Of a DNA stretch of 64,000 nt, positions 1-9,728 are shown one piece after another. A model generated the notes under the pieces. That model was not told the DNA's origin. It did no database searches and saw nothing but the letters and a program-made list of their open reading frames with translations. The stretch comes from Herbaspirillum sp. meg3. GTDB taxonomy: Bacteria; Pseudomonadota; Gammaproteobacteria; Burkholderiales; Burkholderiaceae_D. The DNA is taken from assembly GCF_002257565.1 (NCBI RefSeq), contig NZ_CP022736.1, forward strand, positions 4,340,001 to 4,404,000, in the 5' to 3' direction. Position numbers and translations under genes: made by a program. Numbering within the stretch: the stretch's first letter is position 1; each line of letters starts with the position of its first letter.

Positions 1-688
1 GGCTGCCTTGACGTCCGAGCAAGCGCGCCAGCGGCATCATCAGCCAATACGTCAGATATGCCAGCACGAAAGAGCCGATCAGCGAATACGCAGTATGCTC
101 AACCAGCGTCAACACCGGCGTGCCGGATTCGTGCGCGATGATCGGCAGCAATGCATACGCAGCAAGAATCGCGACAAAATTGTTCAGCGCCGTCATCGTT
201 GCCAGACGGCGTGTGACCTGACCTTCCGCCTTCAGATCACGCAATACCACCAGCACCACCGCCGGCGCCGTGGCAATCGCCCACACACCGCCGAGCAAAG
301 CCAGCACCTGCGAAGTACCGAACCAGGACAAGGCCAGACTCACGAATACGAAACACAGCACAGCCGACGTCGCGACGGTAGCCAGCAGCCACTTCTCGCG
401 CTTGAGCCAGCCGAGGTCGACATAACGGCCCAGCTGATAAACGACCAATGCGACGGCAATGTCGGCAAAGATATTGGTGACGCTCAGTACATCGCCCGAC
501 AACCAGTTCAGACCGCCGCCACCGAGAATGAAACCGACGATCAGATAACCCGTGATACGCGGCACCCATGGCGATTTAGAGACGATATGACCGGCTATCA
601 ACCCGAATAGCAACAAGCTACCGAACAGCAGCAACGCGTTCCATTGAACCGGTTGCGCAAGGGCGAAAGACGGAAGAGTCCACTGCAT
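1..688 (-). CDS. CPA2-type cation/proton antiporter, N-terminal part (runs off left edge)
   Basis: The minus strand is open from an ATG at 688 to the window edge, giving about 229 residues. The start is preceded by a strong Shine-Dalgarno sequence (AGGAGGAG). The translation is very hydrophobic, with at least six membrane segments, and includes the glycine-rich stretch VGFILGGGGLNWL followed by a Phe/Ala-rich helix (NIFADIAVALVVYQLG). This layout is typical of the Na+/H+ or K+/H+ exchanger (CPA2, Kef-like) superfamily of inner-membrane antiporters. The C-terminal half, which would show whether a TrkA-N regulatory domain is present, lies outside the window. Ion specificity cannot be read from this fragment. 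Confidence 0.75.
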   Translation of the reverse strand, partial: MQWTLPSFALAQPVQWNALLLFGSLLLFGLIAGHIVSKSPWVPRITGYLIVGFILGGGGLNWLSGDVLSVTNIFADIAVALVVYQLGRYVDLGWLKREKWLLATVATSAVLCFVFVSLALSWFGTSQVLALLGGVWAIATAPAVVLVVLRDLKAEGQVTRRLATMTALNNFVAILAAYALLPIIAHESGTPVLTLVEHTAYSLIGSFVLAYLTYWLMMPLARLLGRQGS

Positions 689-920
689 AGCTCCTCCTGA
701 CAATTTTAGATTTGACGTGCATCCGGCTGCGTCGGTTGTTCCGGGATATCCCCTGCACGACGCGTATGTGCTGATGCAATGATGATGAAAATGAAGTGAC
801 GCTTATTGAACCGCTTATTGAACATTACCCCGAGAGCGAACTCGAAGATAAACCAGTTTTATATTAAACGAAATATTTTCCTATGTTGTGATCGTCATGT
901 TTTGAATGGTGAAAGCGCCA

Positions 921-3900
921 TCATTGTTCCCAAAATTGGCCGTCGGCGGTTATCAGTGCAGACCTGATTCGCTTGTCAGAAAACACCGACAACGCCGCGT
1001 CGCGATAGCGTGCCAGCTGCGTCGCATAAGCCACGCGTTCGCTGTCGAGCAAATTGCGCTTGTAGTCCAAAATCCAGACTTCATCATCAAACACGACCAC
1101 GCGGTCGCAGCGCAACACGCCGTCGCCGGTCACGATGTCCATTTCATTGCGCGCGTGACGATACAAAGCAGGATTGAAGAACCGCTCCAGCGCCGGTTGC
1201 GCCAGCATGGTTGCGGCCTGTGCGCGTATCGTCGCCGCCAGTGGACGCGGACACGGCAGCCAGCGTGCGATCACGGCATCGTCCGGCAATACCGGCGGCC
1301 ATGTGCGTGCTTCGGTCATGCGTTCCAGCAGGGCATGCAAGGCGACGCCTTCTTCGATGGCGTCGTTGCTGTAACTTTCCGGCGCTGGTGTAATCGATAC
1401 CGGTAACGGAACAGGATCAAACAATGCCAATGAAAACGTTTGCTCGGCCGCTGCGAGCTCGTCGTTGCGCTGCGCAGCCGGATGGACTTCTTCCATGCCG
1501 GCGACATCGCCGGTGCGGTCGAACAGACGGTGATACCAGCTGCCCTCCTGCACGCCGCCCTCCAATGCGCCGCGCGTGCTTGCCACGCCGCTGACGATCA
1601 GCAACTGCTTGGCACGCGTGATGGCGACATAGAGCAAGTTCCAGTCTTCCTGCTGCTTAAATCCTTCTTCGGCGTCGAACCAGCGGTCGCGTGCCAGCCC
1701 GCGTTCGCTCTTGCGTCCGAAGGCAGAGAAATGCGTCGGCGCGTCTTCATCCTGCGGCCAGTCGCACAGGATGCCGACGTTGTCGTTGGCAGGATCGCTG
1801 TGGTTGGTATCGAGCATCACAACCACCGGCGCTTCCAGCCCCTTGGCGCTGTGTACGGTGAGAATGCGTACAGCGTCGGCGGCAGCATCGATACTGGCCT
1901 CGTCAGGTGCATCGCTCTCGGCATGACGCTGCAGCACGCGCAAGGCATCGATGAATTTCGGCAGACTCGGATAACGGCCGGCATCCAGATTGAGCGCCAG
2001 CTCGACGAAGGCTTCGATATTGCCCAATGCCTGCGTGCGCATGGCCGGCGCCACCGATTGCGCGTAGCGCGCTACCAGTTGGCCCTGATGCAAGATCATG
2101 TCGAGCAAATCGTGCACCGGATAATGCGGCGCCGCTTCCAGCCATTGCGACAGCAGCTGCACCGCGCGGCCGATCGCAGGCGAGGCATTGTCGCTTTGCT
2201 GCTGCGCCCGCACGCGCTGCCACCAGTCACCTTCTTCACGTTGCGCCAGTGCAATCAGGTCGTCGTCGGACGCGCCGACGATGGGGCTCTTCAGTACATG
2301 CGTGAGCGCACGCGTGTCGTTGGGTGTGATCAGGAAAGTCAGCAGCGCGATCAGGTCGGCGATTTCCAGCGAATCGAGCAGACCACCGCGCTTGTCGGAA
2401 ACAAAAGGAATGCCGGCGTCGCGCAAGGCGCTTTCGTAAGCGATCAGATGGCGGCGCTTTTTCACCAGCAGCATCACGTCGCCCCACTTGAGCGCGCGTT
2501 CGCCGCTGTCGCCTTTGACGGTGATGCGGCTGCGCGCCTGCAAGATCGCTTGCGCGATCAGCGTGCCTTCGTCACGGCGGCGTGCGTCATCCTCTTCTTC
2601 GCGTGGCGTGGTCAGCGGATTGCGCATGGGCGTTTGCGCTTCAGCCGCAGTGTCAACTTCGGCGACGGTCTCTGCTGCCTCCGGCGCCTGCACCAGCGGT
2701 AGTTTCCACACGCCACCGCCCGGCATGCCCAGCGTGGTTTGTGGTGCGAACAAAGTATTGCGTCCGGTAAAACTGGTATTGAGCACATCGACAATGACCG
2801 TTGCATTGCGGCGCGTCTGGTTGGCACGCAACACGGCAGCGCCCTGCTCTTGCAACATATCGCGCGCTGCCGAGAACACGCGCGGCTCGGCGCGGCGGAA
2901 GCGGTAAATCGATTGCTTGGGATCACCCACGACAAACACGGTCGGCTGTGCCGCATCGCCTCCATAGGCGCGCAGCCAGGCGCGTACGATGCTCCATTGC
3001 AGCGGATTGGTATCCTGGAACTCATCCAGCAGGATGTGCTTGTAACGCGAATCAAGACGGCTTTGCAGATAGGCGGCGCTTTCTTCGTTGGTGAGCAGGC
3101 GATAGGCTTGCCATTCCAAGTCAGCGAAGTCGAATACGCGCTGTTCCGCCTTCACTTCCTGATACGCATCGAGATAAGCACGACCGGCGATGAACAAGGC
3201 ACGATTGAGCTTGAGCACGATGCCTTCGGCGCTGCGGCGCTGCAACCGTTTCAGCGCATTGCCGGTCAGCTCGAAAGTTTCTTCGAACAGCGAAACGGCG
3301 ACTTCTTCGTCCACGCCATAATGCGCGACCAGCGCCGCCTTGAGCGCTTTGGTGCGGGCGTTGTTGCCGCGTGTTTTTTCGGCGTCGTCATAGAACTGTG
3401 CCGCCAGCGCGGTGAAATTCTCCGGCGAGGCCTCGCCCGTGACCAATGCCTCGATGATGGTCGCGCGCTTCTGATTGGCGACTGCGCCTTTGCCGAGCAT
3501 GGAAGAAATTTCGTACAGCTTCGCCTTTAAAGCTTCATCCGACCAGACATCGAGACGCGCATCGCGTTGCGCATCCGGTCCGCACAAACTCTCCAGCCAT
3601 TGCAACGGCATCTCATCGGAGGACAGCGGCGGCATGGTTGCCGCCCACCATTCGGCGCGCTTGTCGAGGAAGGAATCCAGCAAGCGTTTGGCGCCGCTGT
3701 CGCCGGCCAGGTCGTACAACTCCAGCAAAGCCTGTTTGATGTCACTCTGCGCCGGCTTCTGCACGGCTTGCATGAAGCGGCGATAAGCTTCATTCATCAG
3801 CTCGCCGTTCTTTTCGGTCAACGAATAGCCATGCGGCACGCCCGACGCCAGCGGCGCAATTTGCAGCAGGCGTGCAAACCAGCTGTGGAAAGTATCGATG

Positions 3901-4316
3901 GAAAGCCCGTGTTGGCCGGACAGGATCTGTTCGTACAACGCCCGCGCCTGCGGCATCACACGCGGCAACTCCGCTTCGCTGATGCCGCGCTCCAGCAACA
4001 AGCCGCGCGCCTTGTCTGCCGGCGCCAGCGTCAGCTCATGCAGCAACTCCATGAGGCGCTCGCGCATTTCCTGTGCGGCTTTGCGGGTAAAGGTAATCGC
4101 CAGCAATTCAGCAGGCTTGGCCCCGGCCAGCAGCAGACGCAGCATGCGCGCCACCAGCAACCAGGTTTTGCCACTGCCGGCGCAGGCTTCCACCACGACC
4201 GAATGGCGCGGATCGCAGGCTGCTGCGGTGAAGGCGGCGGCTTCGGCGGGCTGGCCGTTGATCTCATAGGCAGAGATGGGCGTCATATCTTTGTCGGTAC
4301 TTTCCATGGCGCTCAT
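921..4316 (-). CDS. addA: AddA-type helicase/nuclease of the AddAB recombination complex
   Basis: UvrD-family superfamily 1 helicase fused to a C-terminal RecB-type nuclease. With AddB it would process double-strand DNA ends for RecA-dependent repair. About 1131 residues is normal for AddA. Walker A (ACAGSGKT) lies at residues 44-51, the Walker B motif DEFQDTN near residue 430, later helicase motifs follow (VHSAKGLEAP, LLYVAITRAK), and the nuclease motif ILDYKR is near the C-terminus. The frame is open from 4364, but I prefer the ATG at 4316. It overlaps the addB stop as ATGA and has AAAGGAG seven bases upstream, a clear case of translational coupling. It could equally be annotated as a RecB-like UvrD helicase. 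Confidence 0.9.
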   Translation of the reverse strand: MSAMESTDKDMTPISAYEINGQPAEAAAFTAAACDPRHSVVVEACAGSGKTWLLVARMLRLLLAGAKPAELLAITFTRKAAQEMRERLMELLHELTLAPADKARGLLLERGISEAELPRVMPQARALYEQILSGQHGLSIDTFHSWFARLLQIAPLASGVPHGYSLTEKNGELMNEAYRRFMQAVQKPAQSDIKQALLELYDLAGDSGAKRLLDSFLDKRAEWWAATMPPLSSDEMPLQWLESLCGPDAQRDARLDVWSDEALKAKLYEISSMLGKGAVANQKRATIIEALVTGEASPENFTALAAQFYDDAEKTRGNNARTKALKAALVAHYGVDEEVAVSLFEETFELTGNALKRLQRRSAEGIVLKLNRALFIAGRAYLDAYQEVKAEQRVFDFADLEWQAYRLLTNEESAAYLQSRLDSRYKHILLDEFQDTNPLQWSIVRAWLRAYGGDAAQPTVFVVGDPKQSIYRFRRAEPRVFSAARDMLQEQGAAVLRANQTRRNATVIVDVLNTSFTGRNTLFAPQTTLGMPGGGVWKLPLVQAPEAAETVAEVDTAAEAQTPMRNPLTTPREEEDDARRRDEGTLIAQAILQARSRITVKGDSGERALKWGDVMLLVKKRRHLIAYESALRDAGIPFVSDKRGGLLDSLEIADLIALLTFLITPNDTRALTHVLKSPIVGASDDDLIALAQREEGDWWQRVRAQQQSDNASPAIGRAVQLLSQWLEAAPHYPVHDLLDMILHQGQLVARYAQSVAPAMRTQALGNIEAFVELALNLDAGRYPSLPKFIDALRVLQRHAESDAPDEASIDAAADAVRILTVHSAKGLEAPVVVMLDTNHSDPANDNVGILCDWPQDEDAPTHFSAFGRKSERGLARDRWFDAEEGFKQQEDWNLLYVAITRAKQLLIVSGVASTRGALEGGVQEGSWYHRLFDRTGDVAGMEEVHPAAQRNDELAAAEQTFSLALFDPVPLPVSITPAPESYSNDAIEEGVALHALLERMTEARTWPPVLPDDAVIARWLPCPRPLAATIRAQAATMLAQPALERFFNPALYRHARNEMDIVTGDGVLRCDRVVVFDDEVWILDYKRNLLDSERVAYATQLARYRDAALSVFSDKRIRSALITADGQFWEQ

Positions 4317-7054
4317 TGCCACACTCCTTTGCGGCACAGGCCTCGTACTTCGCAATACTGACAAACTGATTCAATGCCGTTGGCGGGCAGCGGTGCACCC
4401 TGCGTGACGGCTTGCATGACGGTACTGATCTGTTGTTGCAAGGCTTGCTGCTGCCGCTCGAAATCCGTTGCAGTAATAGCAATATCGCCGGTTTTATCCT
4501 TGAAGGTTTCCAGTGCGACGTAATGCGCGGCCGCCATGGTTTGCCCGGACAATAAACCGTAGAACGGCAACTGATGATCTTCGGCATCCTTCAGCTTGGT
4601 GACCAGAGACGGCAAAGGGCGCGTCTTGTAGTCGAGTACGGCGCGCTCGCCTTCGGTATTCTCGTCGACGCGGTCGAGACGTCCGTACAATTCGATGCCG
4701 CCACCCGGCCACTCCAGCATGTGCTGCAAGGCGATTTCACCAAAGGCGAAATGCCAGCCCTGCCCTTCGCGGTCATTCGCCCACACCAGATACGCGGGCA
4801 TGACCTTCTGCCAGCGCGCAGCGTAGCCGAGTGCAGCCGGATGCTGGCTGATGGCTTTGCCGAATATTTCATCGGAGATCGCAGCAAGCAGGGCCGCGCG
4901 TTGCTCCAGCGGCGTTTTCTGGTCGCGCACGGTCTCGTGATAGGTCATCAGGATCTCATGCAGCCAGCCACCGTAGTCGCGCTTTTGCGGCATGTCAGAC
5001 AGCTCGTCCATGACGCTCACGCGCAGCATGCGCAGTGCGAAAAATTGATATGGGCACGCGACAAAGGTGTTGTAACCGCTGGCCGACAGTTTGGACGGCA
5101 GCAGCGTGGGCGCCGATGGCGTCGGCATGCTTGCCGGTTCCGCCTGCAATTGCTGCAACGGCAGTTGATGGCGCAGCACCCGGATCGGCTCCATGCCGGC
5201 TCTTGCCAGGCACAGCTCCATGCGTTCCAGCCACGGACTCATGGGATTGGGTTCGCCGTCCTTGTGAGTCTGCCAGCTCAAGACCACTTCGCGATTGGCG
5301 CACAGCAGTTCGGTGAGGTCGCGCAATTGCTGATGCTGGCGGCTCAGGCGTGTCGGTAAGCCGAGTTCGTGACGCACGGCGTTAGAAAAGAAGAGTGTTT
5401 CCTGCGGCTGCGACGGCAGATGTTCGGCATCGGCGCCGATCACCAGCACAGCGTCGAAGTTACGCAGACGCGCGCCGTTAAGCGGCAGCATGACCACGCG
5501 GCGATCGGTGATCGGCGGCATGAAGGTCACGGCGTCGAGTTGCAGATTCAGCAAAGCGCGCCATTCGGCAAAAGAAAACAGTTCGCTGCCGTCGGCATTG
5601 CGCGCACTGTCATCTCCCAGATCCTGCAGCAATTGCAGCGCCTGCTGACCTGCGGTGTCGTCTTCGAATGCCCTGCGCATATCGAGCGCATCCAGCAGTT
5701 GCTGGGCACAGTCGCTCCATGCGGACAGGCTCTTGCGGCCTTCGAATACCGTCGCTTGCCGGGCCATGGCGTTGAGGCAGTCGGCAGCGGCGGACTCATT
5801 GTTGAAGACGGCGAGGATACTGCGCCATTCGCCGGCAATGTTCTGGCGCCGCAATTGCCATTCAATCTGCATCACGGCCGCGGGCTTGTCCGCCATGCCG
5901 GCGAAGATGAACGGCGACTTCAGCAAATCCAGTAACGCGGTGGTTTCGCCGCGCGAAGTGACGACGTCGCACCATGCGGCCAGCGCAGCGGCGGCGCGCG
6001 TGGTGGAAAGCTTCCAGCCGGTTTCGTCGGCGACGGAAACCTCGGCGCGCTCTAGCAGGGCGCGCAAACGGCGGGCGCTGACGCGATCCTGGGCGACGAT
6101 GGCGATGTCCTGCTTGCCTTGCCGCAGCCAGTCGAGCACGATCAGCGCGCTTTGTTGTGATGCTTCTTCGAGACTGCCGGCCGGGCACAGCGCCATGGTC
6201 GGCGCATCCATCTGCGGCGCGAACAGATCGTCAGGCATCGGCGCTAATGGCGCATCGCACAATTCCGGCCAGGCGGTCTGATAGAGCAGAGGAATATCCG
6301 GGCCGCGCCAATCGATGACGACCGGCTGCACGTCGGCGTGTTCGGCATAGGCTTCGAGGAAGGCCAGTTCCATCGGCTCCGGCGCGACCGGGCTGATCCA
6401 GATCAGCGGCGCCAGCGCACCATGCCGAGGCTGTTGCGCCAGGGCCAGCATGCGGGCGTAGCGACGTGCGGTCTTGTCGTTGCCGTCGAGCTGGCTCTTC
6501 CAGATCGACCAGACCAGTTGCGCCTCGTCCGAGAGCATGCTGCGCGCCGATGGCGACAATTGATTCAGGGCTGCTTGCCAGCGCTCATCGGCATCGCCGG
6601 GCGCTTTTTCCATAGCGGGCAGCAGCGCCTGAGTGAGTTCGTCCGAGAGCGACAACAGTGTTTGCGCCAACGGCAGCAGATCGGTATTGCGGCGGGCGGT
6701 GAACATCTTCTTGAGCCAGCCATGCTGGCGCAATTGTGCATACAGCTGCATCAACCGCTCGCTGTCGGCGGTTGCCGGTTCGGGCTCCTGCATCGCCAGC
6801 CAGCCGGCCATGGTGTTGATGCGCGGCGGGATGAACGCGCGCGTGCCGGGAGCGATCTTCGTCAGCGCCTGAGCCAGCGCCGCGCGCCAGTGCACCGCAT
6901 GCGAAAACGCCGGCACCACCACCTGGCAGCCGGAAAAGTCGCGCGACCCGGCCCGCACGACCTGGCCCAGCGCATGATCGGCGTCCAGCAGCGCGGCCGC
7001 GGTTTGCGGCCAGAAATCGACGGACGGGCTGATCAGCAAGGGCGAATGAAGCAT
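4313..7054 (-). CDS. addB: AddB-type PD-(D/E)XK nuclease of the AddAB complex
   Basis: Partner of AddA, translated first in a two-gene operon and overlapping addA by four bases. The C-terminal nuclease domain has the core motif AVLDYKT and four cysteines in the AddB Fe-S nuclease arrangement: one in VACPYQFF and three in the final C-x2-C-x5-C segment (CQYCEVRGLC). AddB proteins use such a cluster to hold the nuclease domain together. The helicase-like N-terminal half is degenerate, as expected. The frame is open to 7192, but residues upstream of 7054 look non-coding and family members begin close to MLHSPLLISPS, so I place the start at 7054 (913 residues). No strong ribosome site precedes it, so the start is less certain than the identity. 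Confidence 0.87.
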   Translation of the reverse strand: MLHSPLLISPSVDFWPQTAAALLDADHALGQVVRAGSRDFSGCQVVVPAFSHAVHWRAALAQALTKIAPGTRAFIPPRINTMAGWLAMQEPEPATADSERLMQLYAQLRQHGWLKKMFTARRNTDLLPLAQTLLSLSDELTQALLPAMEKAPGDADERWQAALNQLSPSARSMLSDEAQLVWSIWKSQLDGNDKTARRYARMLALAQQPRHGALAPLIWISPVAPEPMELAFLEAYAEHADVQPVVIDWRGPDIPLLYQTAWPELCDAPLAPMPDDLFAPQMDAPTMALCPAGSLEEASQQSALIVLDWLRQGKQDIAIVAQDRVSARRLRALLERAEVSVADETGWKLSTTRAAAALAAWCDVVTSRGETTALLDLLKSPFIFAGMADKPAAVMQIEWQLRRQNIAGEWRSILAVFNNESAAADCLNAMARQATVFEGRKSLSAWSDCAQQLLDALDMRRAFEDDTAGQQALQLLQDLGDDSARNADGSELFSFAEWRALLNLQLDAVTFMPPITDRRVVMLPLNGARLRNFDAVLVIGADAEHLPSQPQETLFFSNAVRHELGLPTRLSRQHQQLRDLTELLCANREVVLSWQTHKDGEPNPMSPWLERMELCLARAGMEPIRVLRHQLPLQQLQAEPASMPTPSAPTLLPSKLSASGYNTFVACPYQFFALRMLRVSVMDELSDMPQKRDYGGWLHEILMTYHETVRDQKTPLEQRAALLAAISDEIFGKAISQHPAALGYAARWQKVMPAYLVWANDREGQGWHFAFGEIALQHMLEWPGGGIELYGRLDRVDENTEGERAVLDYKTRPLPSLVTKLKDAEDHQLPFYGLLSGQTMAAAHYVALETFKDKTGDIAITATDFERQQQALQQQISTVMQAVTQGAPLPANGIESVCQYCEVRGLCRKGVWQ

Positions 7055-7472
7055 GCGATGGGAATCTGGGAAAAATGGACAACAAAATGAAAATAAATAA
7101 CTATCAAAAGCATTGCCGAAAACTATCACCCGGCCATGCCTTTGCGGCATTGTATGCGAGAGACCGCCCGAATGCGCGGGCGCATGGGCCATGGCACAGG
7201 CAAACGCCCGCGCAACAAGGCTTTCAATCTGAAACGCACTTTTTTCAAAAATGGGTTATGATTGCCTCCGTACCCCGCCGATTATCCGCTGCCGCACTTC
7301 AAAACAACTTGAATTAGGGCGCAACGACTCCATCTGCTTTGAGCACTTACTTGATAAGCACCTAGTAAGCAATGAGGCAATTCTGGAAGCGTTGATGGCA
7401 TACGCCAAGCAGACGGTATGTTCCCACGGCGCTATTTGACTACTTATATATCCCTCATATCGAGGAAATACC
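7055..7472. other. Intergenic region between divergent addB and trxA
   Basis: This 418-base stretch separates the divergently transcribed addB and trxA and must hold both promoters. The one visible structure is an inverted repeat CTTACT (7346-7351) and AGTAAG (7364-7369). Short frames on both strands lack family features and ribosome sites. I see no convincing -35/-10 pair and no RNA gene. Confidence 0.5.
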
Positions 7473-7799
7473 ATGAGCGAAAACATCAAACATATCTCCG
7501 ACGCATCTTTTGAAGCTGACGTTTTGAAATCCGACAAGCCAGTCCTGGTGGACTTCTGGGCTGAATGGTGCGGACCTTGCAAAGCGATTGCGCCAATTCT
7601 GGAAGAAGTCGCCAAAGAATATGACGGCAAGCTGCAGATCATGAAGCTGGACGTCGATTCGAACCAGGCTGTTCCAGCCAAGTTCGGTATCCGCGGTATT
7701 CCAACGCTGATCCTGTTCAAGAACGGTGCAGCAGCCGCACAAAAAGTCGGTGCTTTGGCCAAGGGCCAGCTGACTTCGTTCATCGACAGCAACATCTAA
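7473..7799 (+). CDS. trxA: Thioredoxin 1
   Basis: A 108-residue cytoplasmic thioredoxin, the general disulfide reductant re-reduced by thioredoxin reductase. The active site WCGPC lies at about residues 31-35 within DFWAEWCGPCK. The cis-proline segment (IRGIPTLILF) and the C-terminal glycine-rich turn are present. The start has a good ribosome site (GAGGAAA). It lies directly upstream of rho, the usual neighbour in Burkholderiales, and is followed by a perfect hairpin. Confidence 0.97.
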   Translation: MSENIKHISDASFEADVLKSDKPVLVDFWAEWCGPCKAIAPILEEVAKEYDGKLQIMKLDVDSNQAVPAKFGIRGIPTLILFKNGAAAAQKVGALAKGQLTSFIDSNI

Positions 7800-7810
7800 G
7801 AAGATTCAAG

Positions 7811-7840
7811 GCGGCGATACGCTCGTATCGCCGCTTGTTG
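7811..7840 (+). terminator. Hairpin terminator after trxA
   Basis: A perfect 10-bp stem, GCGGCGATAC / GTATCGCCGC, with a four-base GCTC loop, begins 11 bases after the trxA stop. It is followed by TTGTTGTGCTT, a mediocre U-tract, so termination may be partial and allow read-through to rho. Confidence 0.7.
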
Positions 7841-7945
7841 TGCTTACCGGCAGCCTGAACGTAGCTTGTAAGCCTGTTCTTTAATTTACACACACCACGC
7901 AACTCCCTCCCCCACCTTTTACTATTCCCATCTCGGGACACTCAT

Positions 7946-9208
7946 ATGCACTTATCAGAATTAAAGGCGTTACACGTCTCCGCATTGCTTGAAATGGCAA
8001 TTGGCCTGGACATCGATAACGCAGCGCGCCTGCGCAAACAAGAACTGATGTTCGCGATCCTCAAGAAACGCGCAAAATCAGGAGAACAGATTTTTGGCGA
8101 TGGCGCCCTTGAAGTCCTGCCTGACGGCTTCGGCTTCCTGCGCTCGCCCGACGCCAGCTACATGGCGTCCACAGACGACATTTACATCTCGCCCTCGCAA
8201 ATCCGCCGCTTCAATCTACACACCGGCGATTCCATCGAAGGCGAAGTACGTACACCAAAAGACGGCGAGCGCTACTTCGCGCTGGTCAAGGTCGACAAGG
8301 TCAACGGCGAAGCGCCGGAAGCCTCCAAGCACCGCATTCTGTTTGAAAATCTGACGCCGCTGCATCCGAACAAGATCATGCAGCTGGAGCGCGAAATGCG
8401 CGGCGAAGAAAACATCACCGGCCGCATCATCGATCTCATTGCGCCTATCGGCCGCGGCCAGCGCGGCCTGCTGGTGGCGTCGCCGAAGTCCGGTAAATCG
8501 GTCATGCTGCAACACATCGCCCACGCGATCACCACCAACCATCCCGACACCGTGATGATCGTCCTGCTGATCGACGAACGTCCGGAAGAAGTGACCGAAA
8601 TGCAGCGCTCGGTGCGCGGCGAAGTGGTCGCATCGACCTTCGACGAACCGGCAACACGTCACGTGCAGGTAGCCGAAATGGTGCTGGAAAAAGCCAAGCG
8701 TCTGGTCGAAATGAAAAAAGACGTAGTCATCCTGCTGGACTCGATCACCCGTCTGGCACGCGCTTACAACACCGTGATCCCGGCCTCCGGCAAGGTGTTG
8801 ACCGGCGGTGTCGACGCCAACGCGCTGCAACGTCCGAAGCGTTTCTTCGGTGCTGCGCGTAACGTCGAAGAAGGCGGTTCACTGACCATTATCGCTACCG
8901 CGCTGATCGAAACCGGCAGCCGTATGGATGACGTGATCTACGAAGAATTCAAGGGCACCGGCAACATGGAAGTCCATCTGGAACGCCGCCTCGCAGAGAA
9001 GCGCGTCTACCCGGCAATCAACCTCAGCAAGTCCGGCACACGCCGCGAAGAACTGCTGATCAAGCCGGATCAACTGCAAAAAATCTGGGTCCTGCGCAAG
9101 CTGATGTACGACATGGACGAAATCGAAGCGATGGAATTCATCCTCGACAAAATGAAGTCCACCAAGAACAATGCAGAGTTCTTCGACATGATGCGTCGCG
9201 GCAGCTAA
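7946..9208 (+). CDS. rho: Transcription termination factor Rho
   Basis: A 420-residue hexameric RNA-dependent ATPase/helicase that ends transcription at Rho sites. The N-terminal RNA-binding OSB fold contains GFGFLRSPDASY. The ATPase core has Walker A (SPKSGKS, about residues 178-184), Walker B (DVVILLDSITRLARAYN), and the Q- and R-loop segments (TGGVDANALQRPKRFFGAARN). Length and sequence are ordinary for betaproteobacterial Rho. The start at 7946 has a weak upstream GGGACA and is supported by the conserved MHLSELK N-terminus. Confidence 0.98.
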   Translation: MHLSELKALHVSALLEMAIGLDIDNAARLRKQELMFAILKKRAKSGEQIFGDGALEVLPDGFGFLRSPDASYMASTDDIYISPSQIRRFNLHTGDSIEGEVRTPKDGERYFALVKVDKVNGEAPEASKHRILFENLTPLHPNKIMQLEREMRGEENITGRIIDLIAPIGRGQRGLLVASPKSGKSVMLQHIAHAITTNHPDTVMIVLLIDERPEEVTEMQRSVRGEVVASTFDEPATRHVQVAEMVLEKAKRLVEMKKDVVILLDSITRLARAYNTVIPASGKVLTGGVDANALQRPKRFFGAARNVEEGGSLTIIATALIETGSRMDDVIYEEFKGTGNMEVHLERRLAEKRVYPAINLSKSGTRREELLIKPDQLQKIWVLRKLMYDMDEIEAMEFILDKMKSTKNNAEFFDMMRRGS

Positions 9209-9310
9209 AAGTGACCAACACAACGCCGCTGGCTGCGTTGCAACTCCTTGTCGCACATTCGTGCTGCCTGCGTCGTTGCGCCTTGCCAGCGACGCCGTGT
9301 TAGCCACTTT
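9208..9310. repeat. Long imperfect palindrome abutting the rho stop codon
   Basis: About 103 bases form one large imperfect inverted repeat. The outer arms AAAGTG (9208-9213) and CACTTT (9305-9310) pair, continue through AACAC/GTGTT and CGCTGGC/GCCAGCG, and close on a small central GCAC-ATTC-GTGC hairpin. The left arm starts at the last base of the rho stop codon. It has no T-tract, so it is not itself the terminator. It resembles a dispersed palindromic repeat unit, but I see no second copy in the window. Confidence 0.6.
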
Positions 9311-9327
9311 CAAGCTATCGGTTCTTC

Positions 9328-9363
9328 AAAAAATCCGCCCGAGTAATCCGGCGGATTTTTTTA
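9328..9363 (+). terminator. Rho-independent terminator of rho
   Basis: The stem AAATCCGCC (9331-9339) / GGCGGATTT (9350-9358) is followed by a seven-base T-run. This is a classical intrinsic terminator after the rho gene. The A-run on the left also allows action on the opposite strand. Confidence 0.85.
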
Positions 9364-9728
9364 TTTCAGCATGATCCGTGCAGGCCGTTTGAGCAGAGGC
9401 CTCCTTTCTTCTCCGTCGTGACGATGTGCGATACGACGCTGGATTCTGACTCTCGCCAGGACGACGGACGTATCAAAACGTCATGATTCGCAGCGACGAA
9501 CAACGTTCGCTCATTTCGTCCTTACAATTCCGTCCTTACATTTTTTATAGCGGGCATGTGCCGCGAATACAGTAAACTGTCCCGACTAAATTCACCGGCA
9601 GACAATGACAGGCTGTGCCGCAATGGCATACCTCTTGCATGACCGGTGGCCGAGCATTCCGCCGGAATGCCGAGTAACCGATAAAACTGCCCGGGACAAC
9701 GCGCTAGTGCACCGGCAGGGAGACAACG
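9364..9728. other. Upstream region of the LysR regulator gene
   Basis: No gene is supportable here. The stretch would hold the promoter of the LysR gene at 9729. I see no clear palindrome or -35/-10 pair. A short frame at 9605 lacks any family feature. Confidence 0.4.

Noticed and set aside
1440..2702. 420-codon frame antisense to addA
   Set aside because: It lies wholly inside the addA coding region in the opposite frame, has no recognisable domain and reflects GC-rich codon use.
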